Shown: in pieces, positions 6,661-15,070 of the stretch
Numbering within the stretch: the first letter of the stretch is position 1
Layout: every line of letters begins with the position of its first letter
Origin: an uncultured Eubacteriales bacterium
GTDB lineage: Bacteria > Bacillota > Clostridia > Christensenellales > Borkfalkiaceae
DNA length: 64,000 nucleotides
NCBI GenBank assembly: GCA_900548285.1
Contig: URKE01000001.1
Span: 45,099 to 109,098 of the forward strand
Direction of reading: 5' to 3'
The notes under the pieces: model-generated
What the model was told of the DNA's origin: nothing
The model's database searches: none
What the model saw: only the letters and a program-made list of their open reading frames with translations
Made by a program: the position numbers and the translations under genes

Positions 6661-7770
6661 ATGAAGAACGTTCTTGTATTTTTCGGAGGGGTTTCCTGCG
6701 AACACGAAGTTTCGGTTATCACGGGCGTTATGACGGCGAATTGCCTTTCGGGCGAGGCGAACGTTTATCCCGTTTACATCGACACCGAGGGTAAATGGCA
6801 TACGGGTGAGAAATTGAAGGATCTTTCCTGGTATAAAACCCGCGATTTTTCCGAGGTCACGCCTGTGAGCGTTTTCGCGGGAGATAATCGCCTTTACGCA
6901 ATAAAGAAAAATAAAATCAAAGAAATATGTCGTGCAGACGCGGCGATAAACTGCACCCACGGGCTTAACGGCGAGGACGGAACGCTCGCGGGAGTTATGA
7001 GACTGAGCAAAATCGCGTTCGCTTCGCCCGGTTTGTTCCCGTCGAGCGCGGCAATGGATAAGTATTTTACAAAACTCACGCTTAAAGGAATAGGCGTTGA
7101 AACTCTGCCTTACGTAAAAATGAACAGGATAAATTACGTAAAAAAACGCGAGTTCGCCGCGAAGTACGTTTCAAAACGGCTGAGTTATCCCGTAATCGTT
7201 AAGCCCGCCAATCTCGGGAGCAGCATAGGAATAAGCATGGCGAAAAACGGTTTAACGCTCAACGCCGCGCTCGATAACGCGTTCAGATACGACGATAAGG
7301 TGATCGTGGAGAAGGCTCTCACAGACTTTCGGGAGATTAACTGCGCGTGCATAAAACTCGGCGACAAATACCTCGTTTCGGAATGCGAAGAGCCGATGAC
7401 GAGCGGCGAAATTCTCAGTTTTTCCGATAAGTATTCCGGCGAAAGAAAGGCTGTTTTCCCCGCCGAACTCGACGGCAAAACCGCATCGAAGATAAAGGAC
7501 CTCACCTCTTATATATATCGTAAACTTGAATTTTCGGGCGCGGTGAGAATAGATTATCTTCTCGACGGCGAAAAAATTTACGTAAACGAAATAAATTCCG
7601 TGCCGGGTTCGCTTGCCTACTATCTTTTCGTGGATTCGATAGGCGAGTTCCGCGAACTGCTTCTCCGTTCGATTGAACTCGCCGAGGAAGAGGAGTCCGA
7701 CAGAGAAAACAACGTTTACACTTATTCGAGCAACGTTTTAAGCCTCGATTCGGAAAAACTGAGAAAATAG
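6661..7770 (+). CDS. ddl: D-alanine--D-alanine ligase
   Basis: This ATP-grasp ligase makes the D-Ala-D-Ala dipeptide for peptidoglycan. The 369-residue protein has the N-terminal FFGGVSCEHEVSVITG motif, NCTHGLNGEDGTLAG, PVIVKPANLGSSIGIS for ATP binding, and the metal-binding end VNEINSVPGSLAYYLF. The ATG follows a very strong AAGGAGGG. The substrate-donating link to murF upstream explains the pairing. The length fits the family. Confidence 0.95.
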   Translation: MKNVLVFFGGVSCEHEVSVITGVMTANCLSGEANVYPVYIDTEGKWHTGEKLKDLSWYKTRDFSEVTPVSVFAGDNRLYAIKKNKIKEICRADAAINCTHGLNGEDGTLAGVMRLSKIAFASPGLFPSSAAMDKYFTKLTLKGIGVETLPYVKMNRINYVKKREFAAKYVSKRLSYPVIVKPANLGSSIGISMAKNGLTLNAALDNAFRYDDKVIVEKALTDFREINCACIKLGDKYLVSECEEPMTSGEILSFSDKYSGERKAVFPAELDGKTASKIKDLTSYIYRKLEFSGAVRIDYLLDGEKIYVNEINSVPGSLAYYLFVDSIGEFRELLLRSIELAEEEESDRENNVYTYSSNVLSLDSEKLRK

Positions 7771-7834
7771 AGAATAGTTTGCGGTTTACGATGCTTATTT
7801 TGTTCTTGGTTAGATAGTGACGCAAATCGTTCCT

Positions 7835-7912
7835 GCGGCATAAAATAGTATCAGGGCAGGCAACGCGGGTGTTTTCCGCAAGGCTTGTGACAATCAACGA
7901 ATTTTATGCCGC
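7835..7912 (+). ncRNA. Candidate structured leader before the ZIP transporter
   Basis: A perfect 12-bp inverted repeat, GCGGCATAAAAT (7835-7846) and ATTTTATGCCGC (7901-7912), encloses 54 nt. Inside are GGGCAGGCAACGCGG and a small hairpin GCGG...CCGC around 7865-7879. The ribosome site of the transporter (AAAGGAG) follows 10 bases later, so folding could affect translation. It matches no riboswitch class that I can verify by eye. A metal-sensing role is only inferred from the gene it precedes. Confidence 0.4.
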
Positions 7913-7934
7913 TTGTTTTAACAAAGGAGAAAAG

Positions 7935-8663
7935 ATGGGGAACGCTTTTGCCGTAATTTTCGGCTTGTCTTTTATTTTCGCAATGACGGTGATCGGGGCT
8001 TTGCTCGCGTGTTTTATTCCGGAAAACAGTTTCGGAAAATGTTTTCCGTATCTCAACGGTTTTTCGGGCGGGGTAATGGTGGCGGCGTCGCTCTGGTCGC
8101 TCGTTTTGCCCGCGCTCGGTTCGGCAGGGGAACACGCCGCGCTTAAAGTCGCGCTCGGCATAGCCTTAGGCGGCGCGTTTATTTTCGTTTTCGCGTTTAT
8201 TTTTCCCGAGGACGAAAAAGCAGAATTCAATCGGCTTTTCGTTGCGATGACGGCGCACAATATCCCCGAGGGGATAGCCGTCGGGTTTGCTCTCGGCAGC
8301 GGAATTCTCTCCGGCGCAGGCGTGATTGCGGGTATTTCCGTCGCGCTCGGAATAGGTTTGCAGAATCTCCCCGAGGGCGCGGCTATAACTCTTCCCGCGA
8401 GGAAAATTTACAGCAAAAAGACGGCTTTTTTCAAGGGTGTAATAAGCGGCGCGGTCGAGCCGATAAGCGGCGCGATCGGCTTTATTGCTGTCGGGTTTAT
8501 ATCGGTCCTTATGCCATATCTCATGGCGTTCGCCGCGGGGGCGATGCTCTTCGTGGTATTCTCCGAACTGAACGCCGACGAGAAAAACGACGGACCGAAA
8601 CTCGCCGTCGGAGGGATAGCAGGATTTATTCTTATGATGATTATGGACGTGGTTTTAGGGTAA
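7935..8663 (+). CDS. ZIP-family divalent metal transporter
   Basis: This is an inner-membrane importer of zinc or related divalent metals. The 242-residue protein has about eight hydrophobic segments. The two ZIP metal-site motifs are clear: HNIPEG (about residue 103) in one helix and QNLPEG in the next, with a further glutamate in AVEPISG. The start ATG 7935 follows AAAGGAGAAAAG; upstream in-frame starts lie inside the structured leader. The family usually has a histidine-rich cytosolic loop; here the loop is short and acidic (EDEKAEFN). The 78-nt inverted-repeat leader may control it. Confidence 0.9.
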   Translation: MGNAFAVIFGLSFIFAMTVIGALLACFIPENSFGKCFPYLNGFSGGVMVAASLWSLVLPALGSAGEHAALKVALGIALGGAFIFVFAFIFPEDEKAEFNRLFVAMTAHNIPEGIAVGFALGSGILSGAGVIAGISVALGIGLQNLPEGAAITLPARKIYSKKTAFFKGVISGAVEPISGAIGFIAVGFISVLMPYLMAFAAGAMLFVVFSELNADEKNDGPKLAVGGIAGFILMMIMDVVLG

Positions 8664-8667
8664 AACG

Positions 8668-8696
8668 TTGCTTTTTTCGCAAGTGTGTGCTAAAAT
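8668..8696 (+). promoter_or_regulatory. Promoter for the phosphopantetheinyl transferase
   Basis: TTGCTT (8668-8673), 17 bases, TAAAAT (8691-8696), starting five bases after the ZIP stop codon. It argues against using the TTG at 8668 as a translation start. Confidence 0.5.
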
Positions 8697-8745
8697 ATAT
8701 TCAGGTCTGTTCGCGGGTAAACCGCGACTAAAAGCGAGCGAAAAA

Positions 8746-9405
8746 ATGTTTGTCGTGATATTAAGCGAAAAAAATACGAGCGGCGTTTACGTTGCTTTTG
8801 AAAACGGAATTCCGAGCGGTTTTTCGGGGTATGATTTTTTTGAGATCGCAGATTGTTCGCCCGATTGTGCGGAGGCGTTTGCCGCAAGCGAAAAAATATA
8901 CGATGAGGTTTATCCGCCGCAAAGAGCGGAAGAGATAGAAAAAACGGGGAGCGAAAAGGTAAGGCAGGAAAAACTCGCCGTGTGGAAACTTCTGTTTGTC
9001 GCCATAGAGAGAAAATTCGGTTATAAGCCCGAAGAATTGAAGTTTTCAAAAACGGAAAACGGGAAGTGGATTTGCGATAAATTATGGTTTTCGCTCAGTC
9101 ATTCTCACGGCGCGTCGGCGGTGATCGTGTCCGACAAACCTTGCGGGATAGACGTTGAATATAAGGTCGATTTTTTAAAAAAGTCCGCCGATAAGTCGTT
9201 TATCGAGGCTTTTTTGAATCGAATAGGCGAATCGGCGAGCGATTTCGGGACGATTTCCGCCGAAGAGATTTTGTCGCTCTGGACAAAAAAGGAAAGCCTT
9301 TATAAAATGACGGGCGAGGGGGTTTTTTCACCGAAAAAAATAACGCCGGGAAACGAAACGAAAAGTTTCGTCGTCGGCGATTACGTGTTCTCCGTCACGG
9401 AGTAA
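8746..9405 (+). CDS. 4'-phosphopantetheinyl transferase (Sfp-like)
   Basis: It transfers phosphopantetheine from CoA to a serine of carrier proteins. The 219-residue protein has the two family motifs: CGIDVE, with the Mg-binding Asp and Glu, and WTKKESLYK, with the catalytic W-x-x-K-E-x-x-x-K. The substrate loop is FSLSHSHGASAV. ATG 8746 gives a normal length for an Sfp-type enzyme; a TTG at 8668 would add 26 residues that overlap the promoter. No carrier-protein gene, polyketide or non-ribosomal peptide cluster is visible nearby, so it may be the housekeeping ACP transferase. Confidence 0.85.
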   Translation: MFVVILSEKNTSGVYVAFENGIPSGFSGYDFFEIADCSPDCAEAFAASEKIYDEVYPPQRAEEIEKTGSEKVRQEKLAVWKLLFVAIERKFGYKPEELKFSKTENGKWICDKLWFSLSHSHGASAVIVSDKPCGIDVEYKVDFLKKSADKSFIEAFLNRIGESASDFGTISAEEILSLWTKKESLYKMTGEGVFSPKKITPGNETKSFVVGDYVFSVTE

Positions 9406-9420
9406 GTTAATGAAAAATCA

Positions 9421-9672
9421 TAGGGATTCCATTCGTCATCACTAATTACCGAAAAGGCGTCTTTTTCGCCATTTTCCGCGACCGTTCGGGCGCAGTACGT
9501 CAAGTACAGCAACCCTCACGCTCGCAAAAAATCATCAAAAAATGCGCTCTTTTCGGTGCGAAGCATTTTTGCGGATGAGAAACCGACCGCATCGCGGCTC
9601 GTTTAGGCAAGGCATCCGCATAAATCGGTTTATCACCGCAAAAATAGTTAGTGATAACGAATGGAATCCCTA
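9421..9672 (+). mobile_element. 252-bp inverted-repeat element (MITE-like), complete copy
   Basis: The terminal inverted repeats are 25 bp, 24 of 25 matching (9421-9445 and 9648-9672; outer end TAGGGATTCCATTCGT). The element begins and ends with TA, as in Tc1/mariner or IS630-type insertions. It encodes no transposase. The inside holds small hairpins (AAAAGGCG/CGCCATTTT) and a GTACGTCAAGTAC palindrome. A second copy starts at 63947 with one difference in 54 bases. This one lies between the phosphopantetheinyl transferase and the spoVG terminator. Confidence 0.85.
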
Positions 9673-9673
9673 C

Positions 9674-9710
9674 CGAAAAAAAGACCGCGGAGATCGTTCC
9701 GCGGCTTTTT
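9674..9710 (-). terminator. Terminator of spoVG
   Basis: Read on the minus strand, a GCCGCGGA/TCCGCGGT stem is followed by seven Ts. It lies 13 bases past the spoVG stop and two bases from the right end of the inverted-repeat element. The plus strand also shows a T-run, so it may work in both directions. Confidence 0.75.
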
Positions 9711-9722
9711 AATTTTACGTTT

Positions 9723-9995
9723 TTACGCTTCCTCTTTTGCGAGTTCGGTTTTGTAGGCTTCCATAATAGCCTTCAGCATTTCGGCGCGCGCTTCGTTGTT
9801 TATGGGGTGAACGATATCCTTATATTCGCCCTTGCTGTTCTTTTTTGCCGGCATGGATACGAAATATCCGTCGTTGCCGTCGATGATTTTAATGTCGTGA
9901 ATCGCAATACATTCGTCGATGGTTACGGACGCGACCGCCCTGAGTTTTGAATCGTCTTTCGCGACGAGTCTGATTCTTACGTCTGTGATGTTCAT
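9723..9995 (-). CDS. spoVG: Septation regulator SpoVG
   Basis: SpoVG is a small DNA- and RNA-binding regulator widespread in Bacillota, including non-sporulating species. The 90-residue protein begins MNITDVRIRLV and contains the conserved DECIAIHDIKIIDGNDGYFVSMPAKK and FKDIVHPIN-type (YKDIVHPIN) segments. The length is typical. It is monocistronic, with its own promoter and terminator. Its presence does not show that the organism sporulates. Confidence 0.95.
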   Translation of the reverse strand: MNITDVRIRLVAKDDSKLRAVASVTIDECIAIHDIKIIDGNDGYFVSMPAKKNSKGEYKDIVHPINNEARAEMLKAIMEAYKTELAKEEA

Positions 9996-10063
9996 AAATT
10001 TTCCGCCTGTCGTATTTTTTGTGAAACTACGTTGTTTTTTTATAAAACCTTGTTTCGTATCGG

Positions 10064-10092
10064 ATTATACCATATTTTAACATGATTTTCAA
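10064..10092 (-). promoter_or_regulatory. Promoter of spoVG
   Basis: On the minus strand, TTGAAA (complement of 10087-10092), 17 bases, TATAAT (complement of 10064-10069). The leader is about 60 bases and ends with an AGGCGG ribosome site. Confidence 0.7.
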
Positions 10093-10174
10093 CAAAAAAA
10101 TAAAAATTTCATAAATTTTGCCGTTTTTTGTCCGAAAAATAAATATACCCACGATTTTCGGCATATATTTTGGT

Positions 10175-11521
10175 ATGAAAACGGATAAAAAAACGGACAA
10201 AAAAAATTTAAACGTGCATTTTATCGGCGTGGGCGGGGTGAGCATGAGTTCGCTCGCCCGTTATCTTTTGTCGGTAGGGTTCAACGTGAGCGGAAGCGAT
10301 ATCGCGCCGGGCGAAAATCTTGAAAAACTCGCCGAAGAGGGCGTTACGATTTATATCGGGCAATCGGCGGAAAACGTCGAGGGGAAAGACGTCGTTGTGT
10401 ATAGCGACGCGATAAAAGAGGAAAATCCCGAACTGAAAAGAGCCGTCGAAAATAAGTCTTACGTTCTGAAACGCGCCGAACTTCTGAAAATAGTTTCCGA
10501 AAATTTCTCCAAAAAGATAGGCGTGTGCGGTTGCCACGGAAAAACGACCGTCACGTGTATGCTTGCTCACGTGTTCGACGAAGCAAACGAGCGTTTCACG
10601 GCGCATATAGGCGGATTCGATCTGAAATACGGCAACTGCGCGGTGAAAGGAGCGAAATATTTCATAAGCGAAGTGTGCGAGTATAAAAAGAATCTCAATT
10701 TTTTCGACGCGGATTACGCCGTGTGTCTGAACGCCGAAGCCGATCATCTGGACTGTTATAAGGATCGCGACGAACTTAAAACAACCTATTTCGATTATCT
10801 TAAAAGGGCGTTCAAAGCGATTGTCAACGCGGACGACGGTTCTCTCGCGACTTACGACGGAAGTAACGCCGTGACTTTCGGCTTGAGCGACAAATGCGAT
10901 TTTTACGCCGCCGACGTAACGCAAAGGGGAGGAAAATATTCTTTCGACCTTTATATTTACGGAGCGAAAAGCGAAAGAATTACGCTGAAAACGTTCGGCG
11001 GGCATAACGTTTATAACGCTCTGGCGGCAGCCGCGTGCGCTTTTTTGTGCGGAATAAACCCTAAGAAAATAAAGAAAGGACTTGAAAGTTTCAGGGGCGT
11101 CGAAAGGCGGTTCGAGCATATCGGCAATCTTGCCGGCGCGGAGGTTTTCGCCGATTACGCGCACCACCCGACGGAAATCGCCGAATCGATAAAAACGATG
11201 AAAGAGGCGAAAAAAGGGAAGATTTACACCGTTTTTCAGCCGCACACGTTCAGCAGGACGATTTTTTTAAAGGATAAGTTCGTCAAAGTGCTTTCCGGAA
11301 CGGAAAATCTCGTTTTATTCAAAACTTATCCGGCGAGGGAAGAATATATGAAAGGAGGGAGCGCGAAGGAACTTGCTTCGCTTTTGCCTGACGCGGAATA
11401 CTTCGAGGACGTGAGAGGGTTGCTTGCGTATATTTACGCAAAGGTAAAGCGCGGCGACGTCGTTCTCGTTCTCGGAGCGGGCGATCTGGAAGAAAAAATG
11501 AAGAAATATCTTGAAAGGTGA
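10175..11521 (+). CDS. murC: UDP-N-acetylmuramate--L-alanine ligase
   Basis: MurC adds the first amino acid, L-Ala, to UDP-MurNAc. The 448-residue protein has the N-terminal Rossmann motif HFIGVGGVSMSSLARYL, Walker A GCHGKTTVTCM, FISEVCEYKKN, and the C-terminal signature FADYAHHPTEI followed by FQPHTFSRT. I chose ATG 10175 (MKTDKKTDKK), because the open frame upstream has only a TTG inside AT-rich promoter-like sequence. There is no Shine-Dalgarno sequence; a TATATT lies five bases before the ATG, so a leaderless message is possible but the -35 is poor. The gene stands apart from murF and ddl. Confidence 0.93.
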   Translation: MKTDKKTDKKNLNVHFIGVGGVSMSSLARYLLSVGFNVSGSDIAPGENLEKLAEEGVTIYIGQSAENVEGKDVVVYSDAIKEENPELKRAVENKSYVLKRAELLKIVSENFSKKIGVCGCHGKTTVTCMLAHVFDEANERFTAHIGGFDLKYGNCAVKGAKYFISEVCEYKKNLNFFDADYAVCLNAEADHLDCYKDRDELKTTYFDYLKRAFKAIVNADDGSLATYDGSNAVTFGLSDKCDFYAADVTQRGGKYSFDLYIYGAKSERITLKTFGGHNVYNALAAAACAFLCGINPKKIKKGLESFRGVERRFEHIGNLAGAEVFADYAHHPTEIAESIKTMKEAKKGKIYTVFQPHTFSRTIFLKDKFVKVLSGTENLVLFKTYPAREEYMKGGSAKELASLLPDAEYFEDVRGLLAYIYAKVKRGDVVLVLGAGDLEEKMKKYLER

Positions 11522-11591
11522 AAGGCTTTTCGATGAACGTTAAAGGCGGCGGAGCCGCCGCCGATTTACGTCGTTTAAATTCACGTAACTG

Positions 11592-13076
11592 TCAGTGGGC
11601 GTTTCTTCTGTCCTTGAAAATCGGGTTTGAAGTAAGCCTGATGCCGAGTTTTCTGTAAAACTTCTCGTCGTTATGCGCGAGCAGAACGGTCGTATGCACT
11701 TCGCAGTCGCGCAGTTTCGGCAACTGTTTTATTGCAAGCGCGGCGTTTTCGTCGTGTTCGGCGGAAGAGGAAAGCGCGATGAGCATTTCGTCCACGTGGA
11801 GTCTCGGGTTTTTACTGCCGAGATATTTTATTTTCAGATCCTGAATGGGAATAATCGAATTTTTCGATATAAGATCAACGTCGTCGCTTATTCCCGCAAG
11901 ATGTTTAAGCGCGTTGAGAATCATACTCGAAGAACAGCCGAAAAGATCGTTTGTTTTGCCTGTGATTATCGTTCCGTCGTCAAGTTCCATCGCGGCGACG
12001 GGACAGTCGCGTTCGAGTGAAATGCGGTTGGCGATTTCATACACCTTGCGTTCGTTAACGTCTATGTTGTTGCCCTTCATAATCAGCGCGATTTTATCCG
12101 ATTCCGAAGAGTCGAGGTCGTTTCTTCTTTCGCGCGCGAGAGCGTTGAAATATCTTCTTATTATTTCCTGTTTTGCGGCTTCAACGCAAACTTCGTCGTC
12201 CGAAATTGCGTAGCCCGCCATATTCACGCCCATATCCGTGGGAGATTTATAGGGCGATTTGCCCATAATCTGCTCGAAAATCGCGTTTAACACAGGGAAA
12301 ATTTCAACGTCGCGGTTATAGTTCACGGCTTGTTTTCCGTAAGCGGCGAGGTGCCACGGGTCGATCATGTTCACGTCGTTAAGGTCGGCGGTCGCCGCCT
12401 CGTAGGCGAGATTTACCATGTGGTTAAGCGGCAGATTCCAGATCGGGAATGTTTCGTATTTCGCGTAACCGACCTTATGTCCGCGTTTGTGTTCCTGATA
12501 AAGTTGGGAAAGGCAGGTCGCCATTTTTCCCGAACCCGGACCGGGCGCGGTTATTATCACGAGATCTTTCGTCGTTTCGATAAAGTCGTTCTTTCCGTAA
12601 CCATCTTCGCTGACGATGAGCGGAATGTTGTTCGGGTAGCCCTTTATCGGATAATGCCGATAAGTTTTTATGCCGAGAGAGGCGAGTTTTGCTTCAAAAG
12701 CCTTCGCCGGATCGTTTTCCTCGGTGAACTGAGCGAGAACTACGCTTCCCACGTAAAGTCCGTAACTCTTGAAAACGTCTATGAGCCTTAAAACGTCGAG
12801 ATCGTAAGTGATGCCGAGGTCGGCTCTCACTTTATTTCTCTCTATATCGTGGCTGTTGATGACGATTACGATTTCGGCTCTGTCTTTCAGTTTGCCGAGC
12901 ATTTTTATCTTATTGTCGGGCGCGAAACCCGGGAGAACTCTCGCCGCGTGGAAATCGTCGAAGAGTTTGCCGCCGAATTCTATGTAGAGTTTACCGCCGA
13001 ACTCGTCGATTCTTTCAAGTATTTTTTCGGATTGTAGGGTAAGGTATTTTTCGCTGTCGAAGCCGATTTTTTTCAT
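11592..13076 (-). CDS. DUF1846 family protein
   Basis: This is a 494-residue cytosolic protein of the DUF1846 family, common in Bacillota and of unresolved function. The family features visible are the N-terminal MKKIGFDSEKYL...ILERI, VIVINSHDIERNKVRADLGITYD, a glycine-rich APGPGSGKMATCLSQLY loop resembling a nucleotide site, and KYETFPIWNLPLNHMVN. I chose the start complementary to 13074-13076 (MKKIGF), with GGGAGA upstream; longer starts add a 66-residue basic stretch that overlaps the promoter. It is divergent from the esterase gene. Confidence 0.88.
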   Translation of the reverse strand: MKKIGFDSEKYLTLQSEKILERIDEFGGKLYIEFGGKLFDDFHAARVLPGFAPDNKIKMLGKLKDRAEIVIVINSHDIERNKVRADLGITYDLDVLRLIDVFKSYGLYVGSVVLAQFTEENDPAKAFEAKLASLGIKTYRHYPIKGYPNNIPLIVSEDGYGKNDFIETTKDLVIITAPGPGSGKMATCLSQLYQEHKRGHKVGYAKYETFPIWNLPLNHMVNLAYEAATADLNDVNMIDPWHLAAYGKQAVNYNRDVEIFPVLNAIFEQIMGKSPYKSPTDMGVNMAGYAISDDEVCVEAAKQEIIRRYFNALARERRNDLDSSESDKIALIMKGNNIDVNERKVYEIANRISLERDCPVAAMELDDGTIITGKTNDLFGCSSSMILNALKHLAGISDDVDLISKNSIIPIQDLKIKYLGSKNPRLHVDEMLIALSSSAEHDENAALAIKQLPKLRDCEVHTTVLLAHNDEKFYRKLGIRLTSNPIFKDRRNAH

Positions 13077-13140
13077 AAGTGTAAATTTCTCCCGTGGCTT
13101 ACCGCAAGGCGTTCGATCGCCTGTCGGCCGCATATAATCA

Positions 13141-13169
13141 ATTATAACAAATCGAAACGATAAAAGCAA
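13141..13169 (-). promoter_or_regulatory. Promoter of the DUF1846 gene
   Basis: On the minus strand, TTGCTT (complement of 13164-13169), 17 bases, TATAAT (complement of 13141-13146). The leader is about 60 bases. The divergent esterase has its own TATAAT at 13235-13240 with a weak -35. Confidence 0.65.
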
Positions 13170-13274
13170 ACGAAAGGTAAAATATTCTTTGATTTTTTTG
13201 CGTTGATTTTCTTTTCTTTTTTTGCGGCTGATGATATAATTGAAATATAGTCCGCAAGGAGAAAAAGGAAACAT

Positions 13275-14138
13275 ATGAAAACGGAAATTATTGATTTGTA
13301 CGAATATTTTAACGTGAAAAAGCCCGAAGGTGCGAGGGGATATCTCGCGACTTACGTTGCCGCGCTTTCCCCAGAGATAGATCCCGGAAGGAAATTGCCC
13401 GCAATGCTCGTTATTCCGGGCGGGGCTTATTATATGGTGAGCGACAGAGAAGCCGAACCCGTCGCGTTAAAGTTTTTTGCCGCGGGGTTCAACGCGTTCG
13501 TTCTGAATTACTCCGTCGCGGGCGATTCGGCGGTGAAATATCCTTATCAGATCGCGGAAGCGGAAATGGCGGTCGCTTATCTCAGGTTGAACACCGAAAA
13601 ATTGCATATCGACGCGGAAAAAATAGCCGCCGTCGGCTTTTCTGCCGGCGGGCATCTCTGCGCGATGCTCGGCAGTTGCCACAATTGTCCGTCGGTCGGC
13701 GAAGTTTTCAAACCGCCGGTATGCGTAAAGCCCAACGCCGTAGTGCTGAGTTATCCCGTCATCACGTGCAATCCGGAATGCGGACATCTCGACAGTTTCA
13801 AATTCCTTTGCGGAGAGGGTAGAAAGGACTTGTATGATAAGGTGGATATTCTCAATCTTATCGACGAAAATTCCGCGCCGGCGTTCATATGGTCAACCTT
13901 CAACGACGGGGCCGTGCCGTGCGATAACGCCTTGCTCGCCGCTCTTAAATATAAGGAACGCAAAGTTCCCGTGTCCGTTCACGTTTTCGGGAAAGGTCAG
14001 CACGGCTTGTCCGTTGCCGACGCCACCGTTTATAAAAATTCCGACGCCGTTGACAATATGTCGGTTTCCGCGCCGGAATGGGTAAGACTTGCTCTCGAAT
14101 GGCTCGAAGAGCAGGGAATTTATACCAAATTATATTAA
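13275..14138 (+). CDS. Alpha/beta hydrolase, esterase of the BD-FAE/acetylxylan esterase type
   Basis: The 287-residue protein has no signal peptide. LVIPGGAYYMVSDREAEP forms the oxyanion loop (the family HGGG-like motif is GGAYY here), GFSAGGHLCAMLG is the nucleophile elbow, and the histidine is in GKGQHGLSV. The acid is probably in TFNDGAVP. Relatives remove acetyl or feruloyl groups from plant polysaccharide fragments, which would fit an intracellular role on imported oligosaccharides. The ATG follows AAGGAG. A strong bidirectional terminator separates it from the convergent SDR gene. Confidence 0.8.
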   Translation: MKTEIIDLYEYFNVKKPEGARGYLATYVAALSPEIDPGRKLPAMLVIPGGAYYMVSDREAEPVALKFFAAGFNAFVLNYSVAGDSAVKYPYQIAEAEMAVAYLRLNTEKLHIDAEKIAAVGFSAGGHLCAMLGSCHNCPSVGEVFKPPVCVKPNAVVLSYPVITCNPECGHLDSFKFLCGEGRKDLYDKVDILNLIDENSAPAFIWSTFNDGAVPCDNALLAALKYKERKVPVSVHVFGKGQHGLSVADATVYKNSDAVDNMSVSAPEWVRLALEWLEEQGIYTKLY

Positions 14139-14171
14139 GTCGTAATGAATTTTGATTTAAGAAATTTAAAA

Positions 14172-14216
14172 CGCGGGCTTCGGCGGCGAATTTTCGCCGC
14201 CGAAGCCCGCGTCGTT
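14172..14216 (+). terminator. Bidirectional terminator
   Basis: A 19-bp perfect stem (14172-14190 with 14193-14211) is flanked by GTCGTTTTAT on the plus side and by GTTTTAAATTT on the minus side. It lies between two convergent genes and probably serves both. Confidence 0.8.
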
Positions 14217-14231
14217 TTATCTGTTTATCGA

Positions 14232-15023
14232 TTATCTTATGTCTGGCGTACCGTTGAATTTCTGACGGCGACACCACACTTTCATAACGAGTTTGTGCGG
14301 CAGAATCTTCGTTAAAAAACGCTGAAAGTTGTTCGTTCCGCCGTAAACGGAAACGTCTTTACCTTTCATCGCGTCGTTAAAAGCCTTGAGAACGACTTTT
14401 TTCGGGTCGTACATAACGCCGTAATTTATGATAACCGTTTTTTCGTCTTTAACCACGGCGCGGTCGAAAAATTCCGTTTTCGTCCAGTAGGGGCAAACCG
14501 CCGTCGCGGTGATGTTTTTGTATTTAAGTTCTACGTTCAAAGCCCTCGTATAACTTAAAACGAACGCTTTCGTCGCCGCGTAAATATTGATATAGGGAAT
14601 AGGCTGAAACGCCGCGCAACTCGCGATGTTGATTATTTTGCCGCCCTTTTCCATATGCGGCAAGGTCGCGTCGGTCATCGCGACGACGGCTTTTACGTTA
14701 AGGTCTATCATATTCTGATTTACTTCGGGCGAAATGTTCTCGTAATGATTGAACTTTCCGTAGCCCGAGCAATTCACGAGCATTTTCACGTTCGCCTCTT
14801 CCGCTTCGAGCATGTCCTTATATATTTTAACGTTGGAAACGTCGGAAAGGTCGAGAGAAACGGGCTTTACCGGCGTTTTTAAAATGTTGCCGAGTTCTTC
14901 GAGTTTTTCTTTTCTGCGCGCGATCGCCCAGATTTCGTCCGCGCTTATTTTCTTGTCAAGAAGTTCCGCAAACTCCTTGCCGATACCGCTGCTTGCGCCC
15001 GTGATTACTATAACGTTTTTCAT
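14232..15023 (-). CDS. Short-chain dehydrogenase/reductase
   Basis: This is a 263-residue NAD(P)-dependent oxidoreductase of the classical SDR type; its substrate cannot be told from sequence. TGASSGIGKEFAELL is the cofactor loop, LVNCSGYG corresponds to NNAG, the serine is in IINIASCAAF, and the catalytic YxxxK is IYAATKAFV. The SD is AGAGG. It is followed on the same strand, upstream in transcription, by the small unknown gene at 15071-15547, 47 bases away. Confidence 0.88.
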   Translation of the reverse strand: MKNVIVITGASSGIGKEFAELLDKKISADEIWAIARRKEKLEELGNILKTPVKPVSLDLSDVSNVKIYKDMLEAEEANVKMLVNCSGYGKFNHYENISPEVNQNMIDLNVKAVVAMTDATLPHMEKGGKIINIASCAAFQPIPYINIYAATKAFVLSYTRALNVELKYKNITATAVCPYWTKTEFFDRAVVKDEKTVIINYGVMYDPKKVVLKAFNDAMKGKDVSVYGGTNNFQRFLTKILPHKLVMKVWCRRQKFNGTPDIR

Positions 15024-15070
15024 TTTATCAACCTCTTATATATTTTTGTTTAAGTATTTTCGATTTTTGT

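Noticed and set aside
7847..7900. NiCo (czcD) riboswitch before the ZIP gene
   Set aside because: Only GCAGGCAA resembles the NiCo consensus; the other conserved segments (such as GCGGCAACAGA and GGGACAG) are not present.
10208..11245. A 345-codon frame opposite murC
   Set aside because: Shadow of murC on the other strand; composition is aromatic- and arginine-rich with no domain signs.
13210..13240. Strong promoter for the esterase gene
   Set aside because: TATAAT at 13235-13240 is good, but no -35 better than TTTTCT is at the right distance, so it is not listed as a feature.
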